Below are positions 1 through 9,366 of a stretch of DNA of 64,000 nt, piece by piece. A program made the position numbers and the translations under genes. The notes under the pieces are model-generated. The model had not been told where the DNA came from. It saw only the letters and a program-made list of their open reading frames with translations, and made no database searches. The DNA is from Thalassotalea hakodatensis (GTDB lineage Bacteria; Pseudomonadota; Gammaproteobacteria; Enterobacterales; Alteromonadaceae). The stretch's first letter is position 1. Every line of letters begins with the position of its first letter. The stretch lies in assembly GCF_030295995.1 (NCBI RefSeq), contig NZ_AP027365.1, positions 4,124,066 through 4,188,065 on the forward strand, read 5' to 3'.

Positions 1-1
1 A

Positions 2-1780
2 GCTTTTAATGAGTGGCTAGCTAAACTAACCTCGGCTGATTATTTCGCATTTGATACTGAAACAACCAGCGTTAATTACATAAAGGCCGAATTAGTGGGT
101 TTATCATTTGCCGTAGCTCCAGGCGTTGCAGCATACGTTCCTGTTAATCATGATTATGAAGATGCGCCTAAGCAACTTGATCGCGATTGGGTTTTATCAC
201 AATTAAAACCTCTACTTGAAGATAAGCAACAAGTCATCATTGGCCAGAACTTAAAGTATGATGCCAACGTGCTCGCACAATATGATGTCGCTATCAATTG
301 TACGATTTACGATACCATGATCGAGTCATACTGTTTAAACAGCGTTGCAACGCGTCACAATATGGATGCGTTAGCCGAAAAGTATCTTGATTACAAAACC
401 GTACATTTTGAAGACATTGCCGGTAAAGGTGCGAAACAATTAACATTCAACCAAATTGAAATTGAAAAAGCCGCCCATTACGCTGCTGAAGATGCTGATA
501 TAACTTTCAGACTTCATCAAGCAATCTTTGCCCAATTAGAGCAGTTAAAAGGCCAATTGTCAGTGTTCACTGATATTGAAATGCCTTTGATGCCAGTACT
601 GGCAAGAATGGAACAACAGGGTGTATTAATTGACAGTGACTTATTGGATCAACAAAGCCAAACCATTGGCGCAAGGTTACAAGAATTAGAAGTGGAAGCA
701 CATAACATTGCAGGACAAAGCTTTAATTTAGGTTCCCCTAAGCAGTTGCAGCAGATTTTATTTGAAGAATTAAAAATTCCCGTCATCAAAAAAACACCAA
801 AGGGTGCACCTTCGACTGCTGAAGAAGTATTACAAGAACTTGCATTAGATTATCCGTTACCTAAAGTGATTCTAGAAAACCGTGGGTTAAGTAAATTAAA
901 ATCAACATATACTGATAAATTACCACTGATGGTTTCACCTAGAACTGGCCGGGTGCATACGTCATATAATCAAACAGTCGCTGCAACAGGTAGGCTGTCT
1001 TCCACAGATCCAAACTTGCAAAATATTCCTATTCGAAGCGAGGAAGGCCGTAAAATTAGGTTGGCCTTTATTGCACCAGAAGATCATAAAATTGTAGCCA
1101 TTGATTACTCTCAAATAGAGTTACGCATTATGGCACATTTATCAGAAGATCCTGGTTTAGTTGCCGCTTTTGCTCAAGGGAAAGATGTACACCAAGCCAC
1201 CGCTGCAGAGATATTCTCAGTAAGCTTAGACGAAGTAACAGCCGATCAACGTCGTAGTGCTAAAGCAATTAATTTTGGTTTAATTTATGGCATGTCTGCT
1301 TTTGGTCTTGCGAAACAGTTAAATATTGCTCGTAATAAAGCGCAGGAGTATATGGACAAGTACTTTGAACGCTACCCGCGAGTATTAACGTACATGGAAG
1401 AAACGCGCCAACAAGCGGCTGAACAAGGCTATGTAGAAACGCTCTTTGGCCGTCGTTTGTATTTACCAGACATTAAATCTAAAAATGCTATGCGCCGCAA
1501 AGGTGCAGAACGTGCGGCGATTAATGCCCCCATGCAAGGTACCGCTGCAGATATTATTAAAAAAGCAATGTTGGCGGTTGATACCTGGATTGAGGCAAAA
1601 CAAGATCCTCGTATTAAAATGACCATGCAAGTCCACGATGAACTTATTTTTGAAATTCATCAAGATATTGTTGAAGAAGTCACAGAAAGTCTAGTGACAA
1701 TTATGAATGATGCCGTCAAGCTGAGTGTGCCATTAATAGCAGAAGCGGGTATAGGTGATAACTGGGAACAAGCTCATTAA
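2..1780 (+). CDS. polA: DNA polymerase I, 3' part (5' end outside window)
   Basis: This is the C-terminal ~592 residues of DNA polymerase I, which fills gaps and removes RNA primers during repair and lagging-strand synthesis. The reading frame is open from base 2, so the 5'-nuclease domain lies outside the window. The proofreading exonuclease is intact: the Exo I motif FDTET (near base 47), Exo II NLKYD and Exo III YAAEDAD. The polymerase domain has motif A DYSQIELR (base 1103), motif [15 protein letters not shown] (about 1250) and motif C QVHDE (about 1628), and it ends in NWEQAH as in E. coli. The GTG at 95 is internal and not the real start. Identification is secure; only the fragment is visible. 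Confidence 0.98.
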   Translation, partial: AFNEWLAKLTSADYFAFDTETTSVNYIKAELVGLSFAVAPGVAAYVPVNHDYEDAPKQLDRDWVLSQLKPLLEDKQQVIIGQNLKYDANVLAQYDVAINCTIYDTMIESYCLNSVATRHNMDALAEKYLDYKTVHFEDIAGKGAKQLTFNQIEIEKAAHYAAEDADITFRLHQAIFAQLEQLKGQLSVFTDIEMPLMPVLARMEQQGVLIDSDLLDQQSQTIGARLQELEVEAHNIAGQSFNLGSPKQLQQILFEELKIPVIKKTPKGAPSTAEEVLQELALDYPLPKVILENRGLSKLKSTYTDKLPLMVSPRTGRVHTSYNQTVAATGRLSSTDPNLQNIPIRSEEGRKIRLAFIAPEDHKIVAIDYSQIELRIMAHLSEDPGLVAAFAQGKDVHQATAAEIFSVSLDEVTADQRRSAKAINFGLIYGMSAFGLAKQLNIARNKAQEYMDKYFERYPRVLTYMEETRQQAAEQGYVETLFGRRLYLPDIKSKNAMRRKGAERAAINAPMQGTAADIIKKAMLAVDTWIEAKQDPRIKMTMQVHDELIFEIHQDIVEEVTESLVTIMNDAVKLSVPLIAEAGIGDNWEQAH

Positions 1781-1908
1781 TTTTTTGTGCTTTTATTACA
1801 ATTAAGAGGTAATACAGTCAGAAATTCAATTTTATCATTAGATTAAAGGCATGAAAATCGACAAAAACGTAAATTTAAAACAAAAATGGAAATTTATTAC
1901 ATTTTCAC

Positions 1909-1938
1909 TTTACAACATCTGAGTTTTTACTCTATAAT
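1909..1938 (+). promoter_or_regulatory. sigma70-type promoter for the RNA downstream of polA
   Basis: The sequence TTTACA (1909-1914) is followed by an 18-base spacer and a perfect TATAAT (1933-1938). No protein gene follows on this strand before 3363, and a hairpin terminator sits about 90 bases downstream, so the promoter most likely drives a short non-coding RNA starting near 1945. I found no good CRP palindrome upstream; only a poor match with five-base spacing lies around 1885-1900. Confidence 0.65.
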
Positions 1939-1944
1939 CTCATC

Positions 1945-2036
1945 TGTTCCTTAGCGAACACTTGTTGTAATAATTTGTATATTCTAGCTTTCCTCATAGC
2001 TAATAGCCCGATGACAATGTCATCGGGCTTTTTTTA
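1945..2036 (+). ncRNA. candidate small RNA in the Spot 42 (spf) position
   Basis: A ~90-nt transcription unit is bounded by a consensus promoter and an intrinsic terminator directly downstream of polA. That is the place where Spot 42 (spf) lies in E. coli and vibrios. Visible structure: a small hairpin GTTC/GAAC at 1947-1960, a possible AGCT stem around 1985-2000, then the terminator. The primary sequence does not obviously match E. coli Spot 42, so the assignment rests on synteny, size and architecture. It could also be an unrelated sRNA. No ORF with a ribosome binding site is visible inside it. Confidence 0.55.
2005..2035 (+). terminator. intrinsic terminator of the post-polA RNA
   Basis: An 11-bp perfect stem (2005-2015 with 2019-2029) closes a three-base loop AAT and runs into a tract of seven Ts. 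This is a strong rho-independent terminator and probably also stops any polA read-through. Confidence 0.9.
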
Positions 2037-2079
2037 TTGCGAATTAATCAACAATATTATCAATGAGAAGTTAAACGTT

Positions 2080-2265
2080 TCATTCATCATCAGGGTCAAT
2101 AATTGGCTCAATAGGCTTAGGTTTACTACGACCAGATTTACGTAGTGCATCACGAAGCACATATTCTATCTGCGCATTCAAGCTACGCAGCTCATCATCA
2201 GACCATTGCTGCATAGCTAACAAAATGTCTTCATTAATTCGTAATGGGTATGCTTTTTTTGCCAC
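2080..2265 (-). CDS. Arc-type ribbon-helix-helix DNA-binding protein
   Basis: This 61-residue protein resembles the small Arc-like regulators often found next to SPFH-domain genes. Residues ~4-11 (KAYPLRIN) would form the DNA-contacting beta strand, followed by two amphipathic helices (EDILLAMQQWSDDELRSL and NAQIEYVLRDALRKSG). The acidic proline-rich tail looks disordered. It starts with GTG at 2265, supported by an AGAGG ribosome binding site seven bases upstream. It lies 45 bases downstream of the SPFH gene on the same strand, so the two are probably co-transcribed. It is a good candidate for autoregulator of this operon, because a tandem palindrome sits over the operon promoter (3202-3222). 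That function is inferred. Confidence 0.8.
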   Translation of the reverse strand: MAKKAYPLRINEDILLAMQQWSDDELRSLNAQIEYVLRDALRKSGRSKPKPIEPIIDPDDE

Positions 2266-2310
2266 GATTGCCTCTAAGTTAAAAACAGAGCGAAAGGCGC
2301 TAATAGATGA

Positions 2311-3177
2311 TTAATACAAACTACCCGTGTTCAACACAGGCTGAGCAGCCTCATCACTACATAGCACGACCAGTAAGTTACTTACCATAGCGGCTTTCCG
2401 TTCAGTATCAAGCTCAACAATGTCACGTTCTGATAACTGTGTTAACGCCATTTCAACCATACCAACAGCACCTTCTACCACTTTTTGACGAGCTGAAATA
2501 ATGGCCATCGCTTGTTGACGACGCAACATAGCATTTGCTATCTCTGGTGCGTAAGCTAAATGACTGATACGAGTTTCAATGACTTTTACACCCGCTTTAT
2601 CTAATCGTTCTTGTACTTCATTTCTTAACGCATCAGAAATCAACGCTGAATCACCTCGCAATGTCATTTCTTGTTCATCATGATTATCATAAGCATAACT
2701 TGTAGCTAAATTTCGTAGCGCAGATTCACTTTGAATTGAAACAAAGTCTTCATAGTCATCTACCTGAAATACCGCTTCAGCAGTATCAACAACTTCCCAA
2801 ACAATAACAGCTGCAATTTCAATCGGATTGCCACTTTTATCATTAACTTTTAACTTGCCGCTTTCAAAATTTCGTACTCGCATTGATACGCGAGATTTAC
2901 TGTAAAAAGGGTTAGCCCAACGTAAGCCTGGACTATGTACCGTACCAACATATTTACCAAACAATTGTAATACTGCAGCTTGTTTAGGGTGCACCATAAA
3001 AAAACCGAACCAACAAATAAACAACAACAGAGTAAAAATAACACTGACGATTATTTGCCAACCTGCATGGTTTTGTAGTCCATTAATTAACACTGCAATA
3101 CCCGCTACTTGTAAAGCAAGTAAAACAAATATAAACATGATGCCATTAGGCGCTTTTATTTCTTTTTCTGTAAACAT
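2311..3177 (-). CDS. SPFH/band 7 (stomatin-like) membrane protein
   Basis: This 288-residue protein has two N-terminal membrane segments ([17 protein letters not shown] and [20 protein letters not shown]), then an SPFH domain ([26 protein letters not shown]) and a C-terminal helical region ([21 protein letters not shown]) typical of oligomerising flotillin/stomatin-like scaffolds. The family organises membrane microdomains and often controls proteases or channels; no specific partner is evident here. I chose the ATG at 3177 because the TTGGAG ribosome binding site at ~3184-3189 is correctly spaced for it. The TTG at 3192 lies upstream of that site, and the ATG at 3183 has no spacing. It is followed by the ribbon-helix-helix gene. 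Confidence 0.88.
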   Translation of the reverse strand: MFTEKEIKAPNGIMFIFVLLALQVAGIAVLINGLQNHAGWQIIVSVIFTLLLFICWFGFFMVHPKQAAVLQLFGKYVGTVHSPGLRWANPFYSKSRVSMRVRNFESGKLKVNDKSGNPIEIAAVIVWEVVDTAEAVFQVDDYEDFVSIQSESALRNLATSYAYDNHDEQEMTLRGDSALISDALRNEVQERLDKAGVKVIETRISHLAYAPEIANAMLRRQQAMAIISARQKVVEGAVGMVEMALTQLSERDIVELDTERKAAMVSNLLVVLCSDEAAQPVLNTGSLY

Positions 3178-3201
3178 GTTCATCTCCAACAATGAATTTA
3201 T

Positions 3202-3238
3202 ATGATATCACTATGATATCATATTGAAATTAAGTCAA
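3202..3238 (-). promoter_or_regulatory. promoter with tandem palindromic operator for the SPFH-RHH operon
   Basis: Two copies of ATGATATCA (3202-3210 and 3213-3221) lie 11 bases apart centre to centre, which is one helical turn; each contains the self-complementary TGATATCA. On the minus strand a -35-like TTGACT (3238-3233) precedes them, so the repeats cover the expected -10 region. Tandem sites with helical spacing are typical for Arc/MetJ-type dimers binding cooperatively. The RHH protein encoded at 2080-2265 is the obvious candidate ligand; this is inference. Confidence 0.55.
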
Positions 3239-3362
3239 GCGTTTTATACCATCATGCTTCCCTAAAAACGGCCAATAACAACATATTTGCGTTAAAGATT
3301 CAGCGGTTATGCTAAGTTTCTGCTATGCTCTTTTCGTTAAATTATTGTTAATAGAGGGTGTT

Positions 3363-5528
3363 ATGCAGAAAATTTTAACCACCTTAGTGGTTGCTTCATT
3401 AACACTGGGTGCAACTTGCATTCACGCGTTTGAGCAAGAAAAATCAAAGACTATCTCAGAGTTAAACCAAATCGACATGAAATATCCAACAACCAAACGA
3501 GGAAAAGTTTCCGACATTTATTTTGGCGAACAAGTTGCTGATCCATACCGTTGGTTAGAAGATGATCGCAGTGAAGAAACCGCAGAATGGGTAAGTAAAC
3601 AAAATGAAGTGACTTTTGATTATTTAGCTCAAATTCCTTATCGCGAACAATTAAAAGATCGTTTAGAAGAAATGTGGAATTATGAGAAAGTTAGCGCTCC
3701 ATTTAAACGTGGCAAATACCAATATTTCTATCGTAATAACGGATTACAAAATCAAAGTGTTGTATATCGTCAAGATGAAGCAGGTAATGTCGAAGAATTT
3801 TTAGATCCAAATAAATTCAGTGAAGATGGCACAACCTCATTAGCTTCACTAAGTTTTTCTAAAGATGGTTCAATTGCAGCCTACTCGATTTCTGAAGGTG
3901 GCAGTGATTGGCGTAAAATTATTGTTATCGATGTAGAAACGAAAAAGGAACTTGAGGCGCCATTAGTTGATGTGAAATTTTCAGGAATTTCGTGGTTTGG
4001 CAATGAAGGATTTTATTACTCAAGTTATGACAAACCGAAAGGCAGTGAGTTATCAGCTAAAACTGATCAACATAAGTTGTATTATCATAAATTAGGTACC
4101 GCACAAAAAAGCGATACACTTGTATTCGGTGGTACGGCAGCTGAGAAGCACCGCTATGTGGGTGGCTATGTTACTGAAGATGATCGCTACCTAGTGATCA
4201 GTGGTTCAGTATCTACCTCAGGAAATCGTCTTTTTATTAAAGACCTATCGAAAAAAGATGGCCCGTTGGTCAACATAGTAAACCATACAGATTCCGACAC
4301 GTATGTCATTGATAATGTGGGCAGCAAGTTATATTTAGTGACAAACCTTGATGCACCAAACAAGAAAATTGTTACCGTTGATGCTGAAAACCCTGCAGTT
4401 GAAAACTGGCAAACGTTTATTCCAGAAACAAATCATGTATTAACGGCCACAACAGGTGGCGGTTACTTTTTTACTGAATACATGGTCGATGCTATTTCAA
4501 AAGTGTCGCAATACGATTATCAAGGCAAGAAAGTCAGAGATGTTGAATTACCAGGTGTAGGTAGCTCAAGTGGTTTCAGTGGTAAAAAGGAAGATAAGCG
4601 ACTTTATTATTCATTTACCAATTATAAAACACCAAGTACGACTTATGCATTTGATGTAAAACCTGGTAAAACTTCCGTTTATCGTAAGTCAGGCGCTAAA
4701 TTCGATAGTGATTTATACGAATCAAAGCAAGTATTTTATCCATCAAAAGATGGCACTAAAGTACCGATGATTATTACTTATAAAAAAGGTATTAAATTAA
4801 ATGGTAAAAACCCAACTATTTTATATGGTTATGGCGGTTTCAACGTAAGTTTAACGCCGAGCTTTAGTGTCACTCGCGCCGTATGGTTAGAACAAGGTGG
4901 TATTTATGCTGTTGCTAATTTACGTGGCGGCGGTGAATACGGTAAAGCATGGCATAAAGCTGGTACGAAAATGCAAAAGCAAAACGTTTTTGACGACTTT
5001 ATTACTGCTGCTGAGTTTCTAATTAAAGAACAATATACCTCAAGTGATTTCTTAGCCATTAATGGTGGTTCAAATGGTGGCTTACTTGTAGGAGCAGTAA
5101 TGACACAACGACCTGACTTAATGAAGGTTGCATTACCTGCTGTTGGCGTTCTAGATATGCTTCGTTACCATACCTTTACTTCTGGTGCTGGTTGGGCTTA
5201 CGATTACGGTACATCAGAACAAAATAAAGAAATGTTTGCGTATTTAAAAAGCTATTCACCCGTTCATAACGTTAAAAAAGGTGTGAAGTACCCTGCGACA
5301 ATGGTTACAACCGGTGATCATGATGACCGAGTAGTACCGGCGCATTCATTCAAGTTTGCTGCTGAATTACAAGCGAAGCAAGCGGGTCAAACCCCTACGT
5401 TAATACGAATTGAAACCAACGCAGGTCATGGTGCGGGTACGCCGATATCAAAAACCATTGAACAATATGCTGATATTTATGGCTTTACCCTATTTAACAT
5501 GGGCTTTGAATCTCTACCTAATCAATAA
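3363..5528 (+). CDS. prolyl oligopeptidase (S9A), exported
   Basis: This 721-residue serine peptidase cleaves short peptides after proline. A signal peptide ([22 protein letters not shown]) directs it to the periplasm or outside. The N-terminal seven-bladed propeller begins after [15 protein letters not shown], the usual S9A signature. The C-terminal hydrolase domain carries the nucleophile in GGSNGG (about Ser570), the acid in HDDRVVP (about Asp654) and the base in AGHGAG (about His689), so the triad is complete. I chose the ATG at 3363 over the upstream in-frame start at 3309 because it has an AGAGGG site and begins the signal peptide. It is monocistronic, with a strong terminator immediately after. 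Confidence 0.93.
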   Translation: MQKILTTLVVASLTLGATCIHAFEQEKSKTISELNQIDMKYPTTKRGKVSDIYFGEQVADPYRWLEDDRSEETAEWVSKQNEVTFDYLAQIPYREQLKDRLEEMWNYEKVSAPFKRGKYQYFYRNNGLQNQSVVYRQDEAGNVEEFLDPNKFSEDGTTSLASLSFSKDGSIAAYSISEGGSDWRKIIVIDVETKKELEAPLVDVKFSGISWFGNEGFYYSSYDKPKGSELSAKTDQHKLYYHKLGTAQKSDTLVFGGTAAEKHRYVGGYVTEDDRYLVISGSVSTSGNRLFIKDLSKKDGPLVNIVNHTDSDTYVIDNVGSKLYLVTNLDAPNKKIVTVDAENPAVENWQTFIPETNHVLTATTGGGYFFTEYMVDAISKVSQYDYQGKKVRDVELPGVGSSSGFSGKKEDKRLYYSFTNYKTPSTTYAFDVKPGKTSVYRKSGAKFDSDLYESKQVFYPSKDGTKVPMIITYKKGIKLNGKNPTILYGYGGFNVSLTPSFSVTRAVWLEQGGIYAVANLRGGGEYGKAWHKAGTKMQKQNVFDDFITAAEFLIKEQYTSSDFLAINGGSNGGLLVGAVMTQRPDLMKVALPAVGVLDMLRYHTFTSGAGWAYDYGTSEQNKEMFAYLKSYSPVHNVKKGVKYPATMVTTGDHDDRVVPAHSFKFAAELQAKQAGQTPTLIRIETNAGHGAGTPISKTIEQYADIYGFTLFNMGFESLPNQ

Positions 5529-5548
5529 ATAATGATTGCATCATTATA

Positions 5549-5586
5549 AAAAGGCGCTAGTTTGAATATCAAGCTAGCGCCTTTTT
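5549..5586. terminator. bidirectional terminator between prolyl oligopeptidase and GumN-like gene
   Basis: A ten-base perfect stem (AAGGCGCTAG at 5551-5560 with its complement at 5574-5583), extended by weaker inner pairing, is flanked by an A-tract on one side and a T-tract on the other. It can therefore terminate both convergent genes. Confidence 0.9.
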
Positions 5587-5588
5587 CT

Positions 5589-6476
5589 CTAAAGTTTTGT
5601 CACTTGATATCCCGACTTTTCAAGTAGCGCCAATACATTGTTCTCGCCAACTAAATGACCAACGCCTACCAAGACAAACTCTTTATCGTTATCATTGAAC
5701 ATTTTTTCAATAAGTGGTATCCAGTTTTGGTTACGTTCAGTAAACATTTTCTTAAACGTATCAGGGTCTTCGTCTTTGACTTTATCTATCACCAATTCAA
5801 CTAACGTGTCACTGTCACCTGCACGCCAAGCTGGCAATAACTTGTTAAACATCTCTTTGAATTCACCCATTTGTGCTATCGACGAACGCATTAATTCTTC
5901 TTCATTCCCATGCCCCATGTTGGCGATAAGATTAATTTGAAAATCACTCGATTCTAAATATTCTTTCCCTTTATTGTCTTTGGCAGCCAACTTGTTGAAG
6001 TAGGCATCAACCCCCTCACCAGCAAGTTGCGCACGTTTAGCTTCAAGCATTGCCATCATCATCACAATAAAACCCGGTTTAAAGCCATTCATTTCATTGA
6101 CATTAATCCCAAACGCTGCAAGATGAGTTTCTAACTGTTTAAATGTTTCATCGCTCAGTTTATCACTCAACTTTTGATCATTAGTATATGACACTTGCTG
6201 CATTAATTTTGCTTGGAAGCTGGTATCGGTTGGATCAGGCAATTGTGTTTCTAAAACAATGGTGTCAGTTGCTTGATAGGCAGTTAAAAACTCTGCAGGT
6301 AAAGGGAACTCACTCGCGGGTAAAATATGAACCGTTCCGCCTATATATACTTGATCTTCCCCTTTCGATACTTTCCAAACAGACGTTTCAGCCATACATA
6401 GGCTAGTGTTTAATAGGCCTATAGAAGTAATTAATCCCGCTTTTGCTACAAATTTTTTGATGTTTTTTAATGTCAT
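5589..6476 (-). CDS. TraB/GumN family exported protein
   Basis: This 295-residue protein has a signal peptide ending in CMA-ET and the two conserved ends of the TraB/GumN (PF01963-type) fold: GGTVHIL near residue 47 and GVGHLVGE near residue 272. Bacterial members are thought to be metal-dependent enzymes related to Tiki proteases, but their substrates are mostly unknown. The ribosome binding site AGGATAAG precedes the ATG. It lies 52 bases downstream of a small exported protein gene on the same strand, so the two may be co-transcribed. Family assignment is good; function in this organism is not known. Confidence 0.85.
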   Translation of the reverse strand: MTLKNIKKFVAKAGLITSIGLLNTSLCMAETSVWKVSKGEDQVYIGGTVHILPASEFPLPAEFLTAYQATDTIVLETQLPDPTDTSFQAKLMQQVSYTNDQKLSDKLSDETFKQLETHLAAFGINVNEMNGFKPGFIVMMMAMLEAKRAQLAGEGVDAYFNKLAAKDNKGKEYLESSDFQINLIANMGHGNEEELMRSSIAQMGEFKEMFNKLLPAWRAGDSDTLVELVIDKVKDEDPDTFKKMFTERNQNWIPLIEKMFNDNDKEFVLVGVGHLVGENNVLALLEKSGYQVTKL

Positions 6477-6528
6477 TTTTCTTATCCTTTATCAGTAAAT
6501 TTTGTCTATAAAATATTTTTAATATGAA

Positions 6529-6756
6529 TTACTTTATTAACGTGTTTAACGGTTTAAGCATTACTGTCTTTGTACTTTGATTAATTGTTCGCTGACTTTG
6601 TTTTATTAAAAGTTGAATATCTTGTTCAGCAATTTTCTTTAAATTACTTTTAGTGGTTTGTTGTAAAGTTTCAGCAGAGGCGCCACTACATAACAATGCT
6701 AATAATGCGATGATTGGGCCAATTATATATTGCTTATTTTTCGTGATATTTTTCAT
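6529..6756 (-). CDS. small exported protein of unknown function
   Basis: This 75-residue protein has a clear signal peptide (YIIGPIIALLALLCSGASA, cleavage before ETLQQ) and a ~45-residue polar mature part rich in Gln, Thr and Lys without cysteines. I do not recognise it. The start at 6756 has a GAAGGAAT ribosome binding site eight bases upstream, which supports real translation. It sits directly upstream of the GumN-like gene and divergent from the CadC-like regulator at 7050, so it may be part of a small envelope operon. Confidence 0.6.
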   Translation of the reverse strand: MKNITKNKQYIIGPIIALLALLCSGASAETLQQTTKSNLKKIAEQDIQLLIKQSQRTINQSTKTVMLKPLNTLIK

Positions 6757-7049
6757 CTGTGTATTCCTTCAATTGCTAATGATACGTTTACGATTGCTCG
6801 TTGATGGAAACAAGATTACGGTAGGAATCGCTCTGTGTCTCTTATCAAAGCCATATCAATTTACCCATAAGCTTTAGAATTCATAGGTGACTGTTTTATA
6901 AGTACTATTTAATTTTTATAGAAACCTTATCAAAACCTTATCTTGCGCTTTTTAAATGAATACTTTTCTTTAACCCTTTAATTTTATTATACTATTTTTT
7001 CATTGTGAAAAATATGTTACATTTCTCGGTAATTCTCACTATTTAAGCC

Positions 7050-9272
7050 GTGACAATGAATTTTCAAATAGGCCCTTGGTTATTCGTTCCTCAAAAGTGC
7101 ATTCTTTGTTCAGATTCAACAGGTGATATCGAGTTAGAACCTATTTTATTTAAGTTGTTAGATTACTTTGTCAACAATCAAGATAGAATCATTTCTCGAC
7201 AAGAGCTAGTTGAACATGTGTGGCAACAAACATTCGTTGACGATAACGCTATCAATCGTGCAATGTCAGAGCTAAGGAAAAAGTTATCACACCCAGAAAA
7301 TGCAGCACCGTTAATCAAAACACATTACCGTAAAGGCTACAGCATTACGGTAGAGGTTGTTGCGATTCCAATGGCTGATGATACTTCATCCAACAATGAT
7401 GATATCAGTAATGAGAAAAATAGTGAGCACCTACATACTACCGATAATTTGTCAGCGAATGTTATTCAGCAAAGTAACCGCTTTAAATATAAACACTATC
7501 GTTTCATGTTTTTTGCATTGATATCGCTTGTGTTAATTATTGTCGGTTATCATATACTTACTTACTTTCAAACCACATCCACCATTAAAACCAATAAAAA
7601 TAATCACGTAAAGCAAGCAAACGTGAGCTCAGAATTGTCTAATGACCCCATCAAAAAATCATCTGAATCACATACTATACAAGGGGTTACGTGGAATTCA
7701 GGCCAAGAGCTTAGGCCTATTGTATCTTCAGATAACTTATTGTTTGCATACAACAATAGAGCCGAACCAAACATAAACAGCTTCGTAAAACGTAAAGGTG
7801 ATTTAAAAGAAGTACAATTGATTTACAAAGACTTTGATGTAACGTCTATTTCTTGGCAGCATGGAGCCCACAAGGTACTTGCCGAGGTTACTAATTATAA
7901 AGACGAGTGTTTTATCGGCTTGTTTGATCTCACTGACTTTGTTGATAATCCACCCGTCACCAAACTAAAAACATGTGAAAAAGAGTTATACGGTGGTGCT
8001 CATTTAGCATCAAATGGCAAGAAGTTATACCTCATTGAGCTTGACCAAGTTAAACAAGGTGGTCAGGTAGTTGTTTTCGATGTTAAAACAAAGAAGTCTA
8101 CCTTGCTTATTCCGTCAGGTGACACTCAATTTGGTGTCACTAAGCTTAAACTGTCACCGGATAATAAAAAAATACTTTATCAACGACATCAGCGTGACCA
8201 GCCATTATCTGTACATATAATGGACTTAATCACTAGGGATAATAAAAAACTTTATCAAATACCGCATGCGGGTGCGCCGCTTGTGTTTGATTGGTTTCCT
8301 GATAGTCAACACATTGCGATACAAATCATTCAAGATCTTACCATTTTTAACTTATCTGGAGATAAAGTTAGTTCATATCCAATAAATATAAAGAACTGGG
8401 TGGTAGGTTTAGCCGTCGAAGATACATCGAATATATTGCTTGCAATGGCAACTGGTCAAAATTTAGAGATAGTTAATATTGCGGCACTGTTTAACAAGCA
8501 AAACACGGTAGAAGTAACCTCATTAGTGAAATCTGACTCAATGAATTACTATGCAACGACACATCTCGATAACGAAAAATCGCGTTATTTCATTTCTAGC
8601 CGTACCGGTAATTTGCAAATTTGGCGTAAACAAGCACAGCAAGTTAAACAAATTTCAGCATTTCCCCAGCAAAATCCAAAAAAAATAGGCTCATTAGTGT
8701 TATCGCCAGATCGAGAGCATCTGTTATATTTACGTGGCAAACACTTAGAAATATTTAACGTAAAAACTAACGCTATTAAGAAAGTTGAAATGCCAATTCA
8801 CGGCCCTATTGGCAGCTATCAATGGCAAGCAGATCAGCAAAAAATTTATTATGATATGGAACATGATGGCATGAGACAAATTTGGTCAACAAATTTAATC
8901 ACTAATGCTCAACATCAATTAACACAAAATGGCGGTAGAATGTTGCTCAAAAATCAGCAACACCAATTGTACTATATCAATGACAACCATTTACATCATT
9001 TAAGTGGCCAAACAAAACACAAAATAACCATTCCCATCGCGCATTGTTGGTGCTCAGTTTCTCTTACAGCGGAAGCGTTATACAGCTTAGATAGCAATAA
9101 CTTATATAAAATGACGCTTGATTCCAGTGAAGTCTCAAGCATGACTATTCCATTTAGAACATCTGGTATTAAAATGGAAAGCAATCACAGTGCAATCGCA
9201 GCAAAATATAACAATGCCCCATCACAAATTAAACGTATTACATGGCAGAAGTCGCTACTTAATGATGAATGA
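7050..9272 (+). CDS. CadC/ToxR-like membrane regulator with periplasmic beta-propeller
   Basis: This 740-residue one-component regulator has three parts. Residues ~1-110 form an OmpR/PhoB-type winged helix (EPILFKLLDYFVNNQDRIISRQELVEHVW, then the recognition helix NAINRAMSELRKKL and the wing IKTHYRKGYSI). A single membrane segment lies at ~152-173. The remaining ~560 residues look like TolB/WD-type propeller blades, with repeats such as LSPDNKKILYQRH and LSPDREHLLYLRG. The membrane-bound protein would read a periplasmic signal and act directly on DNA. The start is either GTG 7050 or ATG 7056; neither has a strong ribosome binding site. Its target is unknown; neighbours include the exported protein operon upstream and a TPR gene downstream. 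Confidence 0.85.
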   Translation: MTMNFQIGPWLFVPQKCILCSDSTGDIELEPILFKLLDYFVNNQDRIISRQELVEHVWQQTFVDDNAINRAMSELRKKLSHPENAAPLIKTHYRKGYSITVEVVAIPMADDTSSNNDDISNEKNSEHLHTTDNLSANVIQQSNRFKYKHYRFMFFALISLVLIIVGYHILTYFQTTSTIKTNKNNHVKQANVSSELSNDPIKKSSESHTIQGVTWNSGQELRPIVSSDNLLFAYNNRAEPNINSFVKRKGDLKEVQLIYKDFDVTSISWQHGAHKVLAEVTNYKDECFIGLFDLTDFVDNPPVTKLKTCEKELYGGAHLASNGKKLYLIELDQVKQGGQVVVFDVKTKKSTLLIPSGDTQFGVTKLKLSPDNKKILYQRHQRDQPLSVHIMDLITRDNKKLYQIPHAGAPLVFDWFPDSQHIAIQIIQDLTIFNLSGDKVSSYPINIKNWVVGLAVEDTSNILLAMATGQNLEIVNIAALFNKQNTVEVTSLVKSDSMNYYATTHLDNEKSRYFISSRTGNLQIWRKQAQQVKQISAFPQQNPKKIGSLVLSPDREHLLYLRGKHLEIFNVKTNAIKKVEMPIHGPIGSYQWQADQQKIYYDMEHDGMRQIWSTNLITNAQHQLTQNGGRMLLKNQQHQLYYINDNHLHHLSGQTKHKITIPIAHCWCSVSLTAEALYSLDSNNLYKMTLDSSEVSSMTIPFRTSGIKMESNHSAIAAKYNNAPSQIKRITWQKSLLNDE

Positions 9273-9281
9273 TGAAAAACT

Positions 9282-9317
9282 ACCGCTTACATGCATCACT
9301 TCCATGTAAGCGGTTTC
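9282..9317 (+). terminator. hairpin terminator after the CadC-like gene
   Basis: A 12-bp perfect stem (9282-9293 with 9303-9314) has a nine-base loop, followed by a short T-rich run and preceded by an A-tract. The T-tract is short, so efficiency is uncertain. Confidence 0.65.
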
Positions 9318-9366
9318 AATTGTATGATGGTATTAAATGCGCAGTAGAAACTAACCGGGTGATAGG

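Noticed and set aside
95-97. GTG as start of polA
   Set aside because: The frame is open to base 2 and encodes the Exo I motif upstream of this codon, so the gene continues beyond the window.
1880-1905. CRP-like site upstream of the post-polA RNA
   Set aside because: The half-sites match poorly (TGGAA and TTACA) and the spacer is five rather than six bases.
6653-6877. 74-codon plus-strand frame upstream of the CadC-like gene
   Set aside because: It is antisense to the small exported protein, which has a signal peptide and a good ribosome binding site.
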